Assembly (NCBI GenBank): GCA_033060915.1
Contig: CM065378.1
Span: 13,149,501 to 13,213,500 of the forward strand
Source: Euryodendron excelsum
Taxonomy: Eukaryota; Streptophyta; Magnoliopsida; Ericales; Pentaphylacaceae
Reading direction: 5' to 3'
DNA length: 64,000 bases
Positions 60,700 to 64,000 of the stretch are shown here, piece by piece. Within the stretch, counting starts at the first letter, position 1, and each line of letters begins with the position of its first letter. The notes beneath the pieces were generated by a model. It was given only the letters and a program-made list of their open reading frames with translations, did no database searches and was not told the DNA's origin. Both the position numbers and the translations under genes were made by a program.

Positions 60700-60746
<47 letters not shown>

Positions 60747-61398
60747 TTAAGGCATTTATTTTGTGAGACATGAATACTTAGTCTAGAGGATAAAATCCAA
60801 ACCGGTTTACTCTGGTCTATGGAAAGCTTGGCAGCTGTGCGCTAATCTTAGCGCTTAAGACATTAGCCAATATGTTTTGGGCCTTTTGGCTATTTCTTCT
60901 GTAACCTTCGATGTAGCTTTTGAGGATAAAATCCTTAATTGCATAGAAGCTAAGCATTTATATTTCCGCAATGCTACTGTGGTGATTGGTGAATTCAGAA
61001 ACTCCTCTTAATTTTACCAGATCATGTCTGGCCACATTTTTGTTACTCTTATTATTGAATTCTTTCCATTCATGCAGGTAAAAAAGCTCCATCAGGAGGG
61101 AAAGCTGAAACTATTGGTGGACAAAGATTTAAAGGGCAATTTTGACAGGGTAGAGTTGGAAGAAATGGTTCAAGTTGCCCTTTTATGTACGCAATTCAAT
61201 CCTTCTCACCGCCCAAAAATGTCTGAAGTATTAAGGATGTTGGAAGGTGATGGCTTAGCCGATAAATGGGAGGCCTCACAAAATGTTGAGACACCAAGGT
61301 ATCTCCGGTCATTTGAAAATCCTCCTCAAAGATATTCAGATTTCATAGAAGAATCTTCACTTGTGGTTGAAGCAATGGAACTCTCCGGCCCACGGTGA
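55477..61398 (+). CDS. NIK: LRR receptor kinase, NIK family (subfamily LRR II)
   Basis: NIKs are plasma-membrane receptor kinases related to SERKs; Arabidopsis NIK1 suppresses translation in antiviral defence through RPL10. Coding exons: 55477-55597, 56060-56192, 56308-56379, 56564-56707, 56850-56921, 57127-57186, 57293-57390, 57503-57640, 58812-59153, 60306-60697 and 61078-61398; all GT-AG, 1893 nt, 630 aa. A signal peptide ends near SSATLSPSG. The LRR cap [19 protein letters not shown] precedes about five LRRs coded by exons 3-6, one repeat per exon or two in exon 4. A membrane segment is at about 240-262. Kinase motifs: GRGGFG (313-318), Lys 334, HRDVKAAN (431-438) and DFGLAK (451-456). 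The activation loop HVTTAVRGT (464-472) matches the NIK1 loop that includes Thr474. Met 55495 (MERRGFMFW) is an equally plausible start, giving 624 aa. No damage is seen. Confidence 0.93.
56936..57015. repeat. Exact 40-base tandem duplication in intron 5
   Basis: CTCTTTACATCTGTCCTTCC, continuing to ACTTCGTATGTGCAGAATAT, occurs twice back to back (56936-56975 and 56976-57015) without a visible difference. It starts 15 bases after the splice donor of exon 5. Each copy ends near TGTGCAG, which resembles a splice acceptor. Confidence 0.93.
59294..59733. mobile_element. Non-autonomous DNA transposon in NIK intron 9
   Basis: The left end reads GCCAGAAGCACAAACACGGA followed by CACGGACATG, and the right end GAAGTGTCCGTGCTTCTTAGG, together an inverted repeat of the form AAGAAGCACGGACAC. 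It shares these ends, and the AACAAGGCAA(C/T)TTTT inner motif in reverse, with the element in ACLA intron 1 (34072-34784). About 440 bases, no coding capacity. Confidence 0.65.
60705..60743. repeat. (CT)n microsatellite next to the exon 10 splice donor
   Basis: About 19 CT units starting 8 bases after the exon 10/intron 10 boundary at 60697. Confidence 0.93.
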
Positions 61399-62868
61399 AA
61401 AAAAAAGAAGCCAATTTATCTTTCTTCCTCTTAATACAGTTCCTTTTCATGTCATTTAGTTGCCCGGCTTTGGAAGCGAAATGTATTTGATTGGTGTTGA
61501 TAACTGTTGAATGAATGTATTCAACCTGTAAAAAAGGGAAAGCAATGTGTAAGCTTTTGTTTCTTTGTTGAAATATTTGGTTGCGTGGATACTTGACAGT
61601 GCCTTTGTCAAAAATTTTGGAATCCTACTAGAAATTTGTATGTAATATTTACGATTGCAACTGTTTTAGTTGGCAAAGAGCATGTAGGACTTTCTTTGCC
61701 CATAATTATATGGTTAAGAAAGCTTAATTCTGGTATGCCTATAGGAAATATCTCCACCATATTATATGTATTATATAATAAGAGTCGCGTACTCCTCATC
61801 AACATTTGATTTTTCTTTTTTGGGTCTTTTATTATTCTTTTGACAAGAACAAGAACCCCATTAGAAATAAACAAGTGCATTTCGATACCCAACATGTGAT
61901 ATGTCTCACAGATAATGCAGTTCTTGATTAGTTTCTCAATTTTTTTTTTTATGTTTTTTGGGTATTGCAGTAAGAGGTTTTCTGGCTAACTTATTTTTAT
62001 CTCAATTATTTTTTCTTCGGTTTGGTCAATGACAAGCTATTTACTTTGAAATTAGAATATTTACGAGACATAAATCTCTTATGATTTGGTTTCAAAATTT
62101 AAACTCAGGTTAGGCAACATGGGTAGGACGAACGGAGAGGGGGCTGGAGGGGGCCACGGTCTGTCCAAAATTTTTAAAATTTATTATCATCTCTATAGAA
62201 TTTTGGGTATTACAGTGAAATATAGGTATTAGCCCCTCTAAAATTTCAAAAAAATTATCTAGGTCTTTACAAAATTTATCTCGGCCCCTTCGATACAAAT
62301 TTTGGGTCTCCCATTGAATGTGGAGAGTACGCCCACTTGAACTAGGACAGCCCGTCGAGTTAGTTTCTCAACTTTGATGTCAACAGTCCAAAGTTGAAAA
62401 ATTATCGCTGAAAATAAGTCAATTACCATTCACAGCTGAAGAATTAATGTTCCCAACTAGGCAGTTGACCTTACCCGCAGATAATGCACTTAAGCTTGGG
62501 CTGGGCTCGGCGGGCTGGCTGGCTTGTTTTGTGGCCGATTTGTTGTTTGACCCTGCACAACCGGAGTTGTTCTTGGGTGGGCTTGCAATGAGCTTCAGCT
62601 CGAACCAAGCAGTTTTCTGAAAGAAAAAAGGCACGAACAGATTTTAAGATATTGATTTAGGCTTTGATTCCACGCTGGAAAATACAAAATTTTAAATTAA
62701 TTGAAACTTTAGATTTATAGATTCTTTAAATTAAATGATTAATCATGGGTTGCAAACTGATGAATCCTCCTCCTATGTATAAATTCTCTAATTTTAAGAA
62801 TATCAAATTCCAACTTAAACCTAATCAAACTATGGTCACGGGAGTGTGCAGCTCTGATGAGAAATATC

Positions 62869-62878
62869 GACACGTGTC
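62869..62878. promoter_or_regulatory. G-box palindrome
   Basis: GACACGTGTC, a perfect 10-base palindrome around the CACGTG core bound by plant bZIP and bHLH factors. No start codon of a supported gene is nearby, so its target, if any, lies beyond the window. Confidence 0.4.
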
Positions 62879-63004
62879 CATATCAGAAGGCCATTACTTG
62901 CAGGTTCTCGCAAGTCGCGTCTCAAGGAACAGCATTACAGCAGCATGTGACGCACGCAGCCCGAGCATCTTCCCCGTCATATTTTTTAACGGTAATGTGA
63001 TCGC

Positions 63005-63010
63005 CACGTG
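63005..63010. promoter_or_regulatory. Second G-box
   Basis: CACGTG within GCCACGTGTCCGC, an ABRE-like context, 134 bases to the right of the first G-box core in the same GC-richer patch. Confidence 0.4.
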
Positions 63011-64000
63011 TCCGCGATGTCTGTCGGCGCGGAATGACTCCGCTTTATGTCGCGTATGACAGTTAAGATGGAGCCCCGTTTGAAACCCGTTTATGTCGGA
63101 ACATGACAAAAGTGTCCCTCAACATCCTCCACACGTTTAATTGAATGATCAGAGACCCCACAACCACAATGACAAAAATGCCCTGCTGTAAATGATAACT
63201 AGTAGCTACAATTAAAGGATAAATAAAATTTACACAAGCGATCCTATTTGTCTCAAACTAAAAAAAATATCGAAAATATTTAGTGAAAGGATATTATTAA
63301 TTATTGTCACTGAAATTTAACTTTATAACAAAGAGTCATCAAAAATATAAAAGAAAAAAATCATAATAAAAATAATTTCTAAAATGTTGGGTACTACATT
63401 TTTATTAAATTTTTTTTCATGTCAATAAGTGTAACAAGGTGCAAGAAATTACTAACAAACTGTATACACTTCCTAATACATCCATTTTTTTTGAGTTAAT
63501 CTTTGTACATGCTCTTAGCTCATAAAATATGTAGTTGTAACCGTGAGGTTGGCATGTTTAAAATTTAGGTTAATTGGTATTTTGTGAAATGACTGTTATC
63601 TAACTCTTTGTCACAGATACTCTCCATGTTGGTTTTATTTTGTCTGGGTAAGCTCCCTTGTATCTTTGCATCTATCTTCTCATCCTCATTTTATTTTGCT
63701 ACAAATTTTTTTTTGGCTAAGTGAAGTGCTATAAAACTTAATTGTGGTAATAATTATCTAATTTATTGAGGTTTGTGTAATGAACATGAGTTAGTACAAC
63801 TATAACTCTGATGGCTTCTCTAATAACAAGCATTTATTTCACCAACTGAAGTAAGTTTATTAACTGAGTCACCAAAAGAAAATGAAAGAAAGAAACTAAA
63901 CAATTGCTTTTTTCTTTTTGGATAAAACATTACAGCATTTATACATCCTCCGTTTTCGAAATAACCAGTGAAGGGCCTTTGTGTAATTCTGCCGTTACAT

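Larger units (their letters stand above)
61399..64000. other. NIK 3' region and right intergenic edge
   Basis: The NIK 3' untranslated region covers the first few hundred bases. The rest is AT-rich except for a GC-richer patch at about 62820-63110 with two G-boxes. Around 62105-62340 lies sequence with repeated GCCCCT and AAATTT motifs of transposon character. The frames at 62745-63109 overlap on both strands and show no domain. Confidence 0.45.

Noticed and set aside
62745..63109. Overlapping frames on both strands in the GC-richer patch
   Set aside because: The higher GC content alone lengthens open frames here; no domain is recognisable.

Overview
This window is nuclear DNA from a flowering plant, most likely a woody eudicot. 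It is AT-rich. Its genes are split by GT-AG introns, their products are plant-specific or chloroplast-targeted, and the gaps between genes hold decayed plant transposons and many microsatellites. No rRNA, tRNA or CRISPR array was seen.

Layout from left to right. A dead Mutator-like (MULE) transposase lies on the minus strand at 347-3224, followed by AT-rich DNA with tandem and palindromic repeats. CAF2, a chloroplast group II intron splicing factor, runs from 5352 to 10300 (+, 6 exons). A multi-pass membrane protein of the plant rolling-stone-like family follows at 12955-18088 (+, 8 coding exons). It meets tail to tail with SRPRB, the signal recognition particle receptor beta subunit (22130-18998, -, 6 exons). 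The stretch 22.3-29.4 kb is transposon-rich: a large inverted repeat made of LTR-like sequence, a small insertion inside one arm, a Helitron-like end and a SINE-like relic. ACLA, the ATP-citrate lyase alpha subunit, occupies 33409-38385 (+, 12 coding exons). A single-exon, GC-rich kelch F-box gene resembling the chalcone synthase regulator KFB-CHS lies at 42331-43470 (+). About 12 kb of AT-rich intergenic DNA with a small hAT-like element follows. A NIK-type leucine-rich-repeat receptor kinase is at 55477-61398 (+, 11 exons). The right edge is non-coding and carries two G-boxes.

I joined the exons by hand. Each of the five spliced genes gives an uninterrupted reading frame whose total length is a multiple of three: CAF2 579 aa, membrane protein 331 aa, SRPRB 261 aa, ACLA 423 aa, NIK 630 aa. 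The F-box gene gives 379 aa without introns. The genes do not form a pathway. They act in chloroplast RNA splicing, ER protein targeting, cytosolic acetyl-CoA supply, flavonoid control and receptor signalling. Their order is informative, though: from memory of Arabidopsis locus numbers, several of their homologues sit next to one another in pairs, so the window looks like a conserved ancestral block loosened by transposon insertions. I did not find a convincing new multi-gene system. The most useful leads are the possible threonine-hydrolase-like active site in the rolling-stone-like protein, the large inverted LTR structure, one small transposon family present in introns of two genes, and the conserved gene order.
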